64,000 bases of DNA. It comes from Dactylonectria macrodidyma (taxonomy: Eukaryota; Ascomycota; Sordariomycetes; Hypocreales; Nectriaceae). The translations under genes and the position numbers were made by a program. Shown piece by piece: positions 43,527 to 54,700 of this stretch (position 1 is the first letter of the stretch; each line of letters opens with the position of its first letter). The notes under the pieces were generated by a model that did not search any database, was not told where the DNA came from, and saw only the letters and a program-made list of their open reading frames with translations. The stretch is taken from the NCBI GenBank assembly GCA_020744425.1, contig JAGMUV010000035.1:248001-312000 (forward strand), read 5' to 3'.

Positions 43527-46500
43527 GCAGATGACAGCCCAGCCCGTAATATCCCGGATTTCCTGGTGATATCAGCAACGCGACGCCGGTGCTCGACGGC
43601 TGCGCGTCGAGCCACGATAAAAGTTGTACCTACGTGAAGACCTGCTTCTGGCAATTAATTTGATCGATCTTGCGTATCGGTAGCCTGCGTGGCTGTGAAG
43701 TTGTGTCCGGAAACGTGAATTGGGTCGGATTTTTGGGCCGTCTCCAGCGCATCGTTCAGCGCACTGCCGCCACATCTCCACTAAAACTCCACTATTGCAG
43801 TCGACTATTTCCAATTCTTCTAGTTACTATAACCGCCTCTGGGAACGCTATCAATACAGACTCATCGTGGGCTTAATTTTTTACATTACAGACACAACCG
43901 TACCATCATTTTACTCATCAGAACGAGGCGAACAAGATGGCATCAGTTTGGTCACGATTAGATGGCTAAATCTGACTTAGGTTGCTCAGGGGTAACCTAG
44001 GCCACAGAGGCTCGGGTGATCTGATCCAGGAGCTATTTATATTGGCCTGTACGCTCTTTAAGTTGCTTAAAAAGCCAATCTAATGAGCGTTGCCCTCTCT
44101 CCTCATCCAGCTGTCTCGCCGACTCATCTTCTGACCAGCCGTTTGCCTGTGACCGAGAGACCACCTCATCGACAATCCGTTTGCGAGTAGAAAAGAGTTG
44201 CCTCTCATTACGTAGCCGCCACTGTGAGCCCCATCGCTTCTCTAACGCGTCAACCGAGTCCATATAGCCTGCCAGACCATGTCTCCAGAGCCTCACGAGA
44301 CCTCTGACTGTACGAATAGTACGTGGGAGTCCGATCTGTGGAGGTAACTCTGTTGTTGTCGTGATGGCCGTTGGGGGTCTGGTAGCCGCCGGGGCTCTGG
44401 TCTCTGGGGATGAAGACTGCCTTCGTTGTGAGGACGTTGGAATACCTTCTTGTTGCTCGTATCGAACAGTCTGACGATGTGTTCTGCCGAAAGGGCTGAT
44501 AGTTGTGACTATAGTGATCTCAGCCTTGTTACGTTCTTGGATCTCGTCTTTCAGCCTCGTGACTTCTGCTTTAAGAGATAAAACCTCCGTCTCTACAGTC
44601 TTCTTTAGACTATAGATTCCAGCCTCAACTCCACGGACTTTCTCTGCAATTGCAGGTATTGCCTTCTGGATTAACTCGGCCTGGCTATCCTCACGAGACT
44701 CCTCAGAGGCACGTAAGACGCTAGCAGCAAAGTCGTTGTACTCATCGGTCTTGAAGATGGGATCTTTGAATATAGGATGGTTAGGGAAATCGCGTGCGAG
44801 AAATGGAGCATCCTGCAACAAGACTACTCGTAACCATCCCAATAGCTCAATAAAAGCACCTGTAGCTTTATTCTCAAAGACTTCAGCCATCTCGTGACTA
44901 GAGTCTTTGAAGGCTTGGAACCAAAAGTCAGCCTGAGGCCAAATTTGAGAACGCAGCCAAGCCGAGGGCAAGACCGTGGAGCGTGGAATGAAGTAACTGC
45001 CAGCCCATTCTGGCGAGAAGTCGGCAGAGGCTCTCATAAACGCGTAGGGTAGCGATGTGAGATAACAGCCTATCATTGAGTCTCCCATATTCCATCTACC
45101 AGCACGTCTAATCTAATAATAATAAGTTAATAGTGTTACCAGGGTCAGAGGGAGGTTACCTACTTGTGCCTCAGGAACGCCAGCCATATCGGCATTTTGC
45201 GTAGCAGCAACACGAGGTGCATGACTAGCCTTAGAAGTCTTAATGCCGACATGGCTATATAAACGACGAGTCCACGCGTGGCTTGTTTGATATGAGAGTT
45301 CTGCTATATAATTATAAGCTACAAAGACTCGTAAATAAGAAGACAATCTAACTTACCTGTTGGCCTGTCTTTCTGTTGCCGTAATATCTTAATATTATAC
45401 CATTTCTCTGGACGCGAGAAGTCTGGAAATGGCTCTCTTTCAATCTGCCAACGAAAAAACAGCCAGAAAGCGAGTTGGCCAACCAAACAAGCATAAGGGT
45501 CACGATGTCTCAAGCAAGCCCCATACTCGATCCGGCCGTTCTGGTTGGTTTTGCCTTGATTCATAACCACTACAAAGGCGTAGGTTGGGTTGTTGTGAAC
45601 CTGGACGCCCTCGTTAGGACACTCAAGACAGAAGCAGTCGGCCAACTCAATAGGCCTCCGGTTGCTTGGTCGTAACAACATGTGGTTGCCGAAGAGAAAA
45701 TCCACGGAAGCACGCAGTCCACACGCCTTCTCTTTCAATCCCCAGGCACAGCGAGTATGCTCTGGTATTTTGGCAGGCGAGTAGGCATCTTTAATGGTGC
45801 CTACCATACGGTCTGCCCACTCTTCACGTCCTTTCTCGTGAGTCTGTCGCAGAAGATAGCGATAAATAGCCTTGTTTGCAAAGCCACGTGGATGTGGCGA
45901 TGGATTTAACATCTGACCATTTATTCTCCTCGTTCGTTGCTCTGCCCAGAGTCTCGTAATGGCGTTGCCGTAGGTCCTCACTGTGTTGAATTTGAGCGTG
46001 AGTGTGGATTTGAATGGCTCCTCTTCATCTTCTGATGTCAGATCGATCTTTTCCACGGCCGTTTTGACGGCAACGGTGATACAGTGTCATCTGGAGCTGA
46101 AGGGCCAGCAGGGTCGTCAAAAGAGGTCGTCTTGGCCTTCTTGGCCTTGCGTTCAGCCACGTCTTCGGCCCAGCGCTTTCTCTCATTTTTCGCTCGAGAT
46201 CCAGTCTTAGGTGCCCTGCTGACGACTTTCTCGTCGAGAAACCATACCAATTTGCCCTCATCCACCAGGTCAGCTGGCAGAACGCCTCCCTGGTTGTACG
46301 GCTTAGGCCAGTCTGGAGGGATAGACGGGAATGCTTTCTCTGCACACCATTCCTGGATATAAGTTAGCAATATGATTCGTCTTGCGGTTAAATTATAATA
46401 AATAAGCAGCTGTATATGTGGTGGTGTATGTAAGTTGCCTCCATACCTTCCACTCCTTCTGGGGACGCGTATACGTGCGACGCGTATTCTGTGGCTGCGT

Positions 46501-46860
46501 CTTATCTTCATCAATTAAATAATAGTTGGTCGCGTTCTCAACTGCCTTAAGAAGCTCAAAATCTTCGCGTTGGGCCATTGTAAATAGGTTGGTCAACGAA
46601 AATGGTGATATTTTTGCTCAGTGTTGTATGACGTGGTTGGCGTTGGTGTTGGTGTTGGTAGCACGCAGAACACTCGAAAAAAATCGTGACCTGAAGGGCA
46701 CCACCGGGGTCGGACCTTCAAAAACGCGTTGAAAAAGTCGATTCACTATGGTCATCCCTGTCATGCAAAGCTGGAAACGAAGGTCCAAACCTTCTGTTTG
46801 CATGAAATTTTTGGTGCAGCCGTGTGGGGCCGGATGACAAAACCCCCCTGCAGATGACAG
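43527..46860 (-). mobile_element. Crypton (tyrosine recombinase) element
   Basis: A Crypton recombinase gene lies between two direct copies of GCAGATGACAG (43527-43537 and 46850-46860). A second looser match (GGATGAC) precedes each copy. Cryptons lack inverted repeats and integrate by recombination at short direct repeats, so these are the best boundary candidates. The assignment of ends is an inference. Confidence 0.6.
44033..46578 (-). CDS. Crypton tyrosine recombinase with GCR1_C domain (about five exons)
   Basis: About 800 residues. Exon 1 is 46578-46447. The intron 46353-46446 (GTATGG...CCAG) leads to exon 2 from 46352. Later introns are 45304-45356 (GTAAGT...TATAG) and 45113-45163 (GTAGGT...TTAG), both frame-consistent. 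The recombinase resembles Ndc10/CBF3-type Crypton proteins. It has HMLLRPSNRRPIELADCFCLE with the first catalytic Arg, GKTNQNGRIEYGACLRHRDP, HAPR (HxxR), RRAGRWN, and the nucleophile Tyr in GCYLTSLP. The C-terminal GCR1_C DNA-binding region is LVRLWRHGLAGYMDSVDALE...KRIVDE. Between exon 2 and the recombinase (about 46030-46060) the frames differ by one base with no normal-length intron, so there is a tiny intron or a frameshift. The start is the first ATG. Confidence 0.75.
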
Positions 46861-47790
46861 TCATGCCCCGATTTGGCCTGCGATACCTGAAGTTGTAGGG
46901 GCGAAAACGAAGCTGTCGCGGAATGCTGGTAACTGGAGGTGATGACGATGACTAAAAGCGGGCACTAATCGCAGTAACTATCTGACATTATGAACTAAAA
47001 GGTAGGTACCTGAATTTTCCTACATTTCCCTCTGTAATGTAGGTACCACGCTTCTTTTTGCAAATCAACCCACCTTTTGTAATTCATGACCCCCCTACTT
47101 GAGGAACGAAAGTTGGGGGGACGATTTTTTGTCCCCCCGAGTAGTTGTCGATGCCAACCTGCATCATGAGATAGATATAGCGTATTTCGTTTACTCCTGC
47201 TTTGCTCGCTTGATGGTTAAGTTACCATACAAGGCAATCTTCCGCTTTGATGCCCGAAGGGAAATATTATCAAGGCACTGAGACTCAACAGCTGCCCCCA
47301 ACTTCTCCTGTTGTCGGTTCCTTTGCCTGCTTACACAAATATCTGCGACAGAAACTCCGTCGTCGCTGGGTGAGCTTATTCTCGATCTGTCAACCAGGTG
47401 CTCGTAGCCTCGCAGTCTCCGAAGCCAACTTTTCTCTTCCTGTTCTCCATCATCCGGTATCTCTAGGCACCTCTGGGCCATCTCCTGCAGCTCCTCAAAG
47501 CTGATTGTATCCTTGAACGAGCGATCCTCATGAACTTTCAACACCCGTGGAATCGCAGAGCAAAGTAGCTAACATTCGCGGGCTTCTCGAAGCCAGCACC
47601 GATTTTTTCCAGTTCTTTTCGTTTCTTTATTTTCTATCATACTGTACCGTATCATTAGAACGGTCTGGGAGTTTAAACACGGATGTTCGTGACCGGAAGA
47701 TCCGATAGACTCGTTCCGAAAAGGCATTGGCGGGCCCGCAGGGACCGGTCTCCTGGGGCAAGCCGGACAAAACACATGGGAGGCCTCCCC
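46861..47790. other. Intergenic region with one unrecognised open frame
   Basis: Between the Crypton and piggyBac 3. A minus-strand frame of about 118 codons (47544-47191) without an initial ATG contains FEELQEMAQRCLEIPDDGEQ and a basic end (ASKRKIALYG). It may be the 3' part of a broken gene. I do not recognise the family. Nothing else is supported. Confidence 0.35.
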
Positions 47791-47880
47791 ATCTCCTTGA
47801 GTGCGCGAGGGCTCCAGTGACTTAGCGGACATGGATCTGATCCAATTAAAACGCCGGAAAAAACTAGTGACACAAGATAG

Positions 47881-50160
47881 CTAACAAATTGGCTGGTGAT
47901 AGAAGTCCCAGCATTCAGGCTTTTTACAAAGAGCTACATCGCACGTCAGACAGCCCCACTGAACCTGTGTACCTGTACGAGGCCCACGAGGCTGCCGCCC
48001 TTGTGGCCGCCGGGCCCGGCTGTTGATGCTATTCGCATCTAGCTGTTGCAATGGGCCCTGCCTTCTAGGGCGTTTAAAGCTCTGACTTCTGGCTCCAATT
48101 TGAACGCCCTGACAGGCCAAACAGCGGGATTTCTTCCCTCTATTTCCTGGCTGATGCTGTTCCAATGGAATAACTGTGTTGCCAGCACGATATCTCTGTC
48201 TTGAAGAGCCCTGACTTCCGTAGGTCTTGAAGATATCGTCTATAAGGGCCTGTTGCCAACGGCTCTGTGATTTATAGGGTGTCCAAGCCGGCCGGCCTTT
48301 GAGCTGCAAAAGGAAGCTATTTGCAAGGGCTGTTGCAAGGAGGAAGGACCAGGTTAGGACCCGGGCCGGGCCCCGGCGTTGACGATGGTCTGAGTGCATG
48401 TTTGACCGCAGATGATCAGCTATATCAACAGCGTTCATGTTGTTATTATAATGGGCAGCTATAGATGGAAGAGATAGCTGCAAGACGCTGTGGCTGCCGA
48501 ATTTCTGCTTGATTGAACGACTGTATGGCTGTGTTGAATTAGGTCTCTTTCTTTTCCGTATAACAGTCTCAGGGCCTTGATAGACTGTTGATAAAAACAA
48601 CACTAAGGCATTGTCTTTCCATGCAATTTGATTGACCTTAGAAGCTATTAGTAGGGCGTTTTCTAGAGCTTAGTTTCTTAGGGCCATAGGGTTAGATGGT
48701 CTTCCTACCTTATTATCAGGGGTAGGCCAGCTACAGATCCGGCCCCAAGGCCACAGCCCCTTTCCCTTCCTATCATTTTCCTTTGCAACAACAATATCGC
48801 GAAATAGCCCACAGTTCGTACGGCAGGTCCCGGTGGCCCCGATGCCTAAGATTCTGAGGGCTTTGAAGAGGTCCGGCGATGAGAAGAGGTTATCAAGGAA
48901 GACATGATAGGTCCCTTCAGGCAGCTTATTTACTAGGGCAATAACGACAGCTTGAGTCGGATTTAGCGGTGGTAGAGTTGGAATATTAACCATCTCTTCT
49001 AAGGGCTCGTCTGAGGTATTATTATCTAGGGCTTCCTCATCGGCTGAGTCCTCTGATGAAGAGCTATAGATAATACTGTTAGAGTTCTCATCAGAGCCCT
49101 CGTCAGAGCCCTCGTTAGAGCCTTCGTTAGAGCCCTCGTCAGAGCCCTCATCAGAGCCCTCGTCAGAGCCCTCGTCAGAGCCCTTATCAGAGCCCTTATT
49201 AAAGCTCTTATTGAGGCTATTGTCTGGGGCTACAGCTACGGCCCGGGCCCTAGCTATAGCTTCAACACTAACAGGGCCGTATTTTGGGCCGGGTTGATGC
49301 CAATACCACTGTAAAAGATATCCCCGAGCAGCTAGGGCCCAGACCTTAAGCCCTGTAGGCGTTGGTTTGGTCTTGATCGTCACCTTATGCCGGGACTGTC
49401 CTTTAAAGCCGATGATGCCTTCATCTATGCCAATAATGCTGCCAATTTCAACAAGCCGGACAGCTGTTTCCATCATAAAATAAGACCATTCGTTGACCTT
49501 GTTGAACGGGGCCGGCACGCCTATCTCAACACAATCCGGGTCATAGATTCGAAGCCGTCTTTTTAGTAGGGAAAATCGATCAAAGGTCATGAGCTGTATA
49601 ATTGGATGACTAGGGACCCAATTGTCTGCTGCTGAGGCCTTCCAATGATCCTGGTATCGATATTCCTTATGCAAGGTCATATATATCAAGATGCCTAGCC
49701 AGATATAGACCTCTGCAACAGATGTTGGCTTCCAACGGTCCTGACGATAATATCTACCAGATTGAACAGCCGGGCCCGGGCCCGGCTCTGGGGCTGGTGC
49801 CTCGTTTGTGTATTGAACCCATCGTTCGACTAGCTGTTCAGGAAGAAATTGCTGAAATAGCTGTAGGGGCGTTGGTGGCAGTGGCTGCCGTACAAGGAAA
49901 TCGCGGTCCGGGACGTTGAACGGTTCAAATTGGCTGCCTACGGCGTCTGTAGGTTTGATATCTGGTCTGTAGGTGCTATCGGCATCTTGCTCACGGCGGC
50001 TCCTAGATATCTGCAGTTGCATTAGATATCTAGCTTCCTTGTTGGCCCGGCTGCTGCCGCTGCTGCTGCTGTGGCCGCCGCGGCGGCGTTGTCCTGGTCC
50101 TTTGACAGTTAATTCGGGTGCCATGTCTATGATGTCAGGTGTTGAATGAATTAGATACAT
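47881..50160 (-). CDS. piggyBac transposase with acidic repeat insert (two exons)
   Basis: About 735 residues, roughly 100 longer than the other two here. Exon 1 is 50160-48709 and exon 2 is 48636-47881. The 72-nt intron (GTAGGA...TCTAAG) is at the same phase-0 site before [12 protein letters not shown]. Asp candidates are IGIDEGI (about 245), FLDNLFSS (about 419) and VDIADHL (about 555). Between the first two lies a run of SDEG/SNEG units (about residues 325-355) encoded by a 12-bp tandem repeat, plus further Asp/Glu. The C-terminal Cys cluster is CLAC, CLTC, CKKPEC. The start ATG is 50160; a second ATG at 50124 is equally possible. No inactivating mutation is seen. Confidence 0.87.
49092..49215. 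repeat. 12-bp tandem repeat coding for SDEG units
   Basis: Units of the form TCAGAGCCCTCG, with variants, repeat about ten times inside piggyBac transposase 3. They expand a disordered acidic linker without breaking the frame. Confidence 0.8.
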
Positions 50161-50383
50161 AGAAAATTAGCTGCGGGGGGTTTTTTAGGTCCCTCAATGT
50201 AGCGACGTTGTTGTGGGGCCGCTAAGTCACTGGAGCCCTCGCGCACTCAAGGAGATACAGCTTGCGATTAAACGTGCAAATTATTGCATTCAAACCTCTG
50301 AATAATCCTCGCAAACTGGCGCCACACCCCATCGGAACTTTTATCAAACCTTCCAGTATAGAGTGCCAACAACGTCGACACTT

Positions 50384-50590
50384 ATGAAAGACCATGGCGA
50401 AACATCGCTCTCCAAGCTTCTCTCGACTTTGATCTCGACGCCTCATCCAACGACATATGTCTTCGCTACCTTCAGCGACCACTCCGCGCTTCCGCACGTG
50501 GCTGAAATTCAGCTCTTCTTTCGTGAAGCTGAGGGAGTAACGGTCATCACAACGCTGGAGTATGCGACGGCACAGAAGATAAACTTGTAG
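50384..50590 (+). pseudogene. N-terminal fragment of a small ACT-domain protein
   Basis: Starts at ATG 50384 and encodes GETSLSKLLSTLISTPHPTT, then AEIQLFFREAEGVTVITTLE, before a stop at 50590. This matches the beginning of a fungal ACT-domain family (about 130-150 residues) as I remember it. The second half is missing. It begins about 130 bp outside the piggyBac 3 repeat. A possible donor GTAGGT at the stop could mean a lost downstream exon. Confidence 0.45.
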
Positions 50591-50751
50591 GTTTCACAAG
50601 GGTAGGGTTCGAACCACTGGTTGAAGCCGAAATAGTGCTGTATTTAGGCTTCGTATTGATGGATCTTGTGTTGTTGTATCATCTAACTAGCCAGCAGGTG
50701 CGCAGTGGGGAGATATGGATCTGTGCCCCATAGGCCGATAAGGCAGTCCCC

Positions 50752-50960
50752 TTATCGCTTCCAGGTGGGCGCACATACCACCTGCCGCATCCCATCTGCT
50801 GCTTGTATGTATCTTGGCCGCGATGTCCCAACAGTAATGCATGGGTATTCGTCAATATCGGCCGCTGTAGAGATGACATCAAGTTCCTGCGCAAGCAAAC
50901 CATACTTAACTAGTACCAGTGTCGGAACAATGGAAGGGGTAGTGACGGGTAGTATGAACC
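50752..50960 (-). pseudogene. Degenerate hAT transposase fragment
   Basis: KYGLLAQELDVISTAADIDEY on the minus strand aligns with EYDLLARELDVVSPAMSDLDEY of the hAT-I transposase at 7.5 kb, upstream of the dimerisation domain. Only about 40-50 residues are recognisable. There is no gene around it. Confidence 0.5.
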
Positions 50961-51109
50961 GTTGGCAGGTTCTTGTATTCTGGACCCGGAGTTGGTCAAC
51001 TGTCATGCCCCCGCCGAATTCCTTACTCTATTTGACTTCGGAGTAATTTTATCCCGCGTATGATGATACATGATAATACGCCTTAGGCCGTATGGTATAG
51101 GCATATGGG

Positions 51110-51166
51110 CAATACATGGGCAATATATGGTTTAACTAAACCATACTCGTATGGTTAGAAAGCCTG
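51110..51166. repeat. Palindromic MITE-like repeat, diverged partial copy 3
   Basis: Contains CCATACTCGTATGG and ends AGAAAGCCTG like the other two copies (5472-5580 and 9946-10043), but lacks the ATTCCATAC array. Confidence 0.5.
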
Positions 51167-51170
51167 GTAC

Positions 51171-51302
51171 TACGGTACCAAGGGTGCTCCAGACACCGAG
51201 TGTTGCGGCTCATGGAGCTATAAGAATGGCTGGGGTGCCCGCAGCCTCATCACCGCCAAGTGGCAATTCGGTGTTTCTGAATATGGAGACCAGCTAATAT
51301 AA
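51171..51302 (+). pseudogene. C-terminal fragment of an unidentified protein
   Basis: A frame of 43 codons (GTKGAPDTECCGSWSYKNGW and following) ending in TAA, with protein-like composition. It starts directly after the MITE-like repeat and has no start codon. I do not recognise the family. Confidence 0.25.
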
Positions 51303-51532
51303 GAACAGAACCTATTCTTCATGCAAGATTACGTTTAAGATCCCATTATTAAATCCAAGGAAGCAGTTCAATATTTAATACAAGCTAATTGATTTAGTGT
51401 GCTGAGTGACAGCCCTACACATGTTTGTCCCTCCAAACCAGTGTAACATAACGCTTTGAACAATGAGGGCAGGAACACCCCCACCGGGTATCTGGTTCCG
51501 AGGGATGTCGTGGGTGGAGTTGGCTTGATTGT

Positions 51533-51704
51533 TGTGACGGGACAAGGGCACGAACGAGGTCGAGTGCGACTTGGGCAAAATGATGTTTACGAGGAGAGAA
51601 AGAGATTCCTCAGGGGAAACTCTGACTCAAGCTATTTACACGATATTCATAACTTAAGCGAGATCATTCATAAAGTATGAAAGTCACCTGATCGTTCCCT
51701 CACA
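51533..51704 (-). repeat. 3' LTR
   Basis: 172 bp. Identical to 57363-57535 except for one missing T in the TGAT(T)GTTTACGAGG segment. Confidence 0.95.
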
Positions 51705-51716
51705 TATGGTCTCCCC

Positions 51717-54700
51717 TTACTCCATTTCTTCTGATTCTTCCACGTCTTGTTTTGCCTGGAGGCGGGCGCTTTGCATTTCTTGTTTCGTGGGTCTAGGTTT
51801 GTTTTTGTAGCGCTTCTCGAACTCTTTGATGGCAATATGAGCGTTGACGACGTTGTGCAGTGGTTCCCACGTTGCTTCCTTGAGATCAAAGCCTCTCCAT
51901 AGAATATGGTACTGGAAGCCCTTCCGTTTTGTGCGTTTCGAGTCCAGTATTGCTTCAATCGCCCAAAGTTTCTCCCCTTTTGCATCTAGGGTTATTGGTG
52001 GGGGCGGAGGGTTGCGTTGGCCGGGGAGCGGGTCGTTTGGTGATGGTCGCAGAAGGCTTGTGTGGAATGAATTGTGAATGGAATCTAATTCGTGTGGCAA
52101 TTTTAGTTGGTAGGAGTGAGTGTTGAGCACGCGCTCGATTCGGAAAGGGCCAATGAACTTGTGGTCTAGTTTTGGAATGGGTCTGGCTGAAGTGATGTTG
52201 CGTGTGCTAAGTAGCACCATGTCTCCAACTCGATACGCTGGCGCCGGTGATCTATTTGCGTTGGCGAATTGCTCTTGGGAGGCTTGAGCTGAGAGCAGGT
52301 TCGTCCGGAGTAGGTCAGTGATCTCTTGCATTTTGGCGGCGAAGTCGTTGCCCTCTTTGCAGCGCTCTGCCAGGTCTTTGGATGCTGCTCGTGGTATTGC
52401 TCGAGGGGGACCAAAGCTCATTCGAGGGTGGTAGCCTGTGTTCGCAAAGAATGGGGACATTCCAGTTGAATCGTTGACAACGTTGCGGGCTGCAAATTCG
52501 GCTAATGGGAGCCACTCATCCCAGTCGTCCTGAGCAAAGCTAACATACTGGCGGAGGTATTGCTCGAGGAATGAGTTGGCGATTTCCGTCTGACCGTCGG
52601 TTTCCGGGTGATAGGCTGTAGAAAGGCTAATGTTGATCTGTAAACGGTGGCACACTGCTTTCCAGAACTCCGAGACGAAGAGTGGTCCTCTATCGGAGAC
52701 AATTGAGTCAGGTAGTCCATGGAGTTTCCACACATCTCGTACGAAGAGCATTGCCAGATCATATGCATTCATGTCGGTCCTGCAGGGCGTGAAGTGCCTG
52801 TCCTTTGACAGTCTGTCAACTACGACCATGATTGCGTTGAATCCACGGGCGGTAGGTTGAATAGGCCCAATGAAGTCGATAGATAGGTCTCTCCATCTTT
52901 GCAGGGGAATTGGGAGAGGTTTCAGCGTCCCCTGATACCGCAGCCGGGAGGTCTTGTTTCTTAGACATCCGTGGCAATTGCGTGTGAATTGTTTCGTGTC
53001 AGCGTTGAGCCTTGGCCACCAATAAGAGCGTGAGATGAGTTCGTATAGCTTGTTTTTCCCGGGGTGGCCTGATTCGACACTGTCGTGGGCGAGTTGGATG
53101 AGAAGAGTCCGTAGCTCCCCTTCGGGTACGTATAGCCTCTCTCGGAAATATAATCGGCCTTCGTGTATCGCACAGTCCGATAGGGAAACTTCCTTTGAGT
53201 GAGGGATGCCATGAGGTTTGAGCATCTCGTCCCTGATTTTCATCCACCATTCGTCGTCTTCGTAACCTTTGTCGAGGAGTCTCGTGATCTTGTGGTCGAT
53301 TGGTTCTGGTTGAATGTCGTCGAGGATAGCGGGGCAGAGCGCAATGTCTTGTTCCCAGCAGAGGTTTGCAAAGAGCTCTGAGAGCTCGGGGTCGAGCTTC
53401 ATTTGTTCTTGCACGGAACGGTCGATGTTGTGAGGTTTAAGCAAAGATTGTTGTTGGTACTGGATGCGGTCGTCATTTTCGTCTTTTGGTAAGTCTTGCG
53501 ATCTCCGTGTGAGTGAGTCGGGTTTTCCGTTTTCTTTCCCTGGTATCGACTTGATAGCGAATTGAAACTGTGACAGGAATTCGCTCCATCTGACTTGACG
53601 TCTTGAAAGTTGTTTGGTTGTCATGAAGTATCGGAGGTTGGCATGGTCGGTAATAACTGTGATCGGGTGGTGTGCGCCCTGAAGTTCGGGTCTCCAGCAT
53701 TCAAAGCAGCGAACAATAGCTAAGAGTTCTTTGTCGTAGATCTCGTAGTTACACTCGGCGGGGTCGTATTTTTTGGACATGAAAGCCACCGGGTGCAGTA
53801 CTCCATGATCGTCTTCTTGGGAGAGGATGCCCGAGGACACGAAATCGGAGGCATCGCATTCCACGAACACTTCTTTTGTAGGGTCAAAGTGTCTGAGGAT
53901 TGGGGCTGAAGTGAAATTGTTTTTGAGCATGTCGAATGCCTCCTGGCAAGACCGAGTCCAGTTCCACTTGACGAGTTTCCGTGTCAAGGCGACAAGCGGT
54001 CGCACGATGCGTGAAAATCCTTTGATGAATCGTCTGTAGAAATTCGAGAAACCTAAGAAGGCTTGGACATCCTTCACGTTGACGGGGGTTTCCCAGTTAA
54101 CGAGACAATCGACTTTTTCTGGGTCCATTCGTACTCCGGTGGTTGAGATGATCATGCCTAGGTATTTCACTTCGGTGGTCTCGAATTCGCATTTCTTGAC
54201 GTCAAGTTGCAGGCCTGCAGCTTCGAGTGCTTGAAGTACTGATTTGACGTGAAGTCTGTGGGAGGCGAGGTCGTTCGAGTAGATGAGGATGTCGTCGATG
54301 TAGGCGGTGCAATATCTGTCAAGGAACGGGCGTAAGACTTCGTTGATTCGAGCTTGAAAAGTAGCTGGGGCGTTTGATAGTCCAAAAGGCATCACCATGC
54401 TTTCGAAGAGGCCATATCTTGTGTTGAATGCTGTCATCCACTCTTGACCCTCCTTGATGCGTATTCGATTAAACGCTGCGACAACATCGAGTTTGGTGAA
54501 ATATTTGGCTTGGCTTAGCTGAGAAAGGGTCTCCTGGATTAATGGCAGTGGGTATCGGTTCTTGATGGTTATGGCATTAAGCGCCCGGTAGTCCACGCAA
54601 AAGCGAAGCCCCCCTCCTGGTTTCTTCGCAAATAACACTGGTGAGGCTGCTGGTGAGGTGCTAGCGCGTATAAAACCCTTGTCAAGATTTTCCTGAAGGA

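Larger units (their letters stand above)
47791..50256 (-). mobile_element. piggyBac element 3
   Basis: A 38-bp perfect inverted repeat (47791-47828 and 50219-50256) encloses the transposase gene. Part of it (TTGAGTGCG) aligns with the repeat of piggyBac element 2. No TTAA duplication is seen immediately outside. Confidence 0.85.

Noticed and set aside
43588..43612. Hairpin GCTCGACG...CGTCGAGC
   Set aside because: A single short hairpin with no conserved partner. It could be chance, and it does not match the Crypton boundary repeat.
44033..46578. Starship captain (DUF3435) tyrosine recombinase
   Set aside because: The protein carries a GCR1_C domain and Ndc10-like motifs typical of Cryptons, and there is no large cargo region with matching ends.
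50600..50625. GGGTTCGAACCA tRNA T-loop-like sequence
   Set aside because: The palindromic GGTTCGAACC occurs alone and no cloverleaf could be drawn on either strand.
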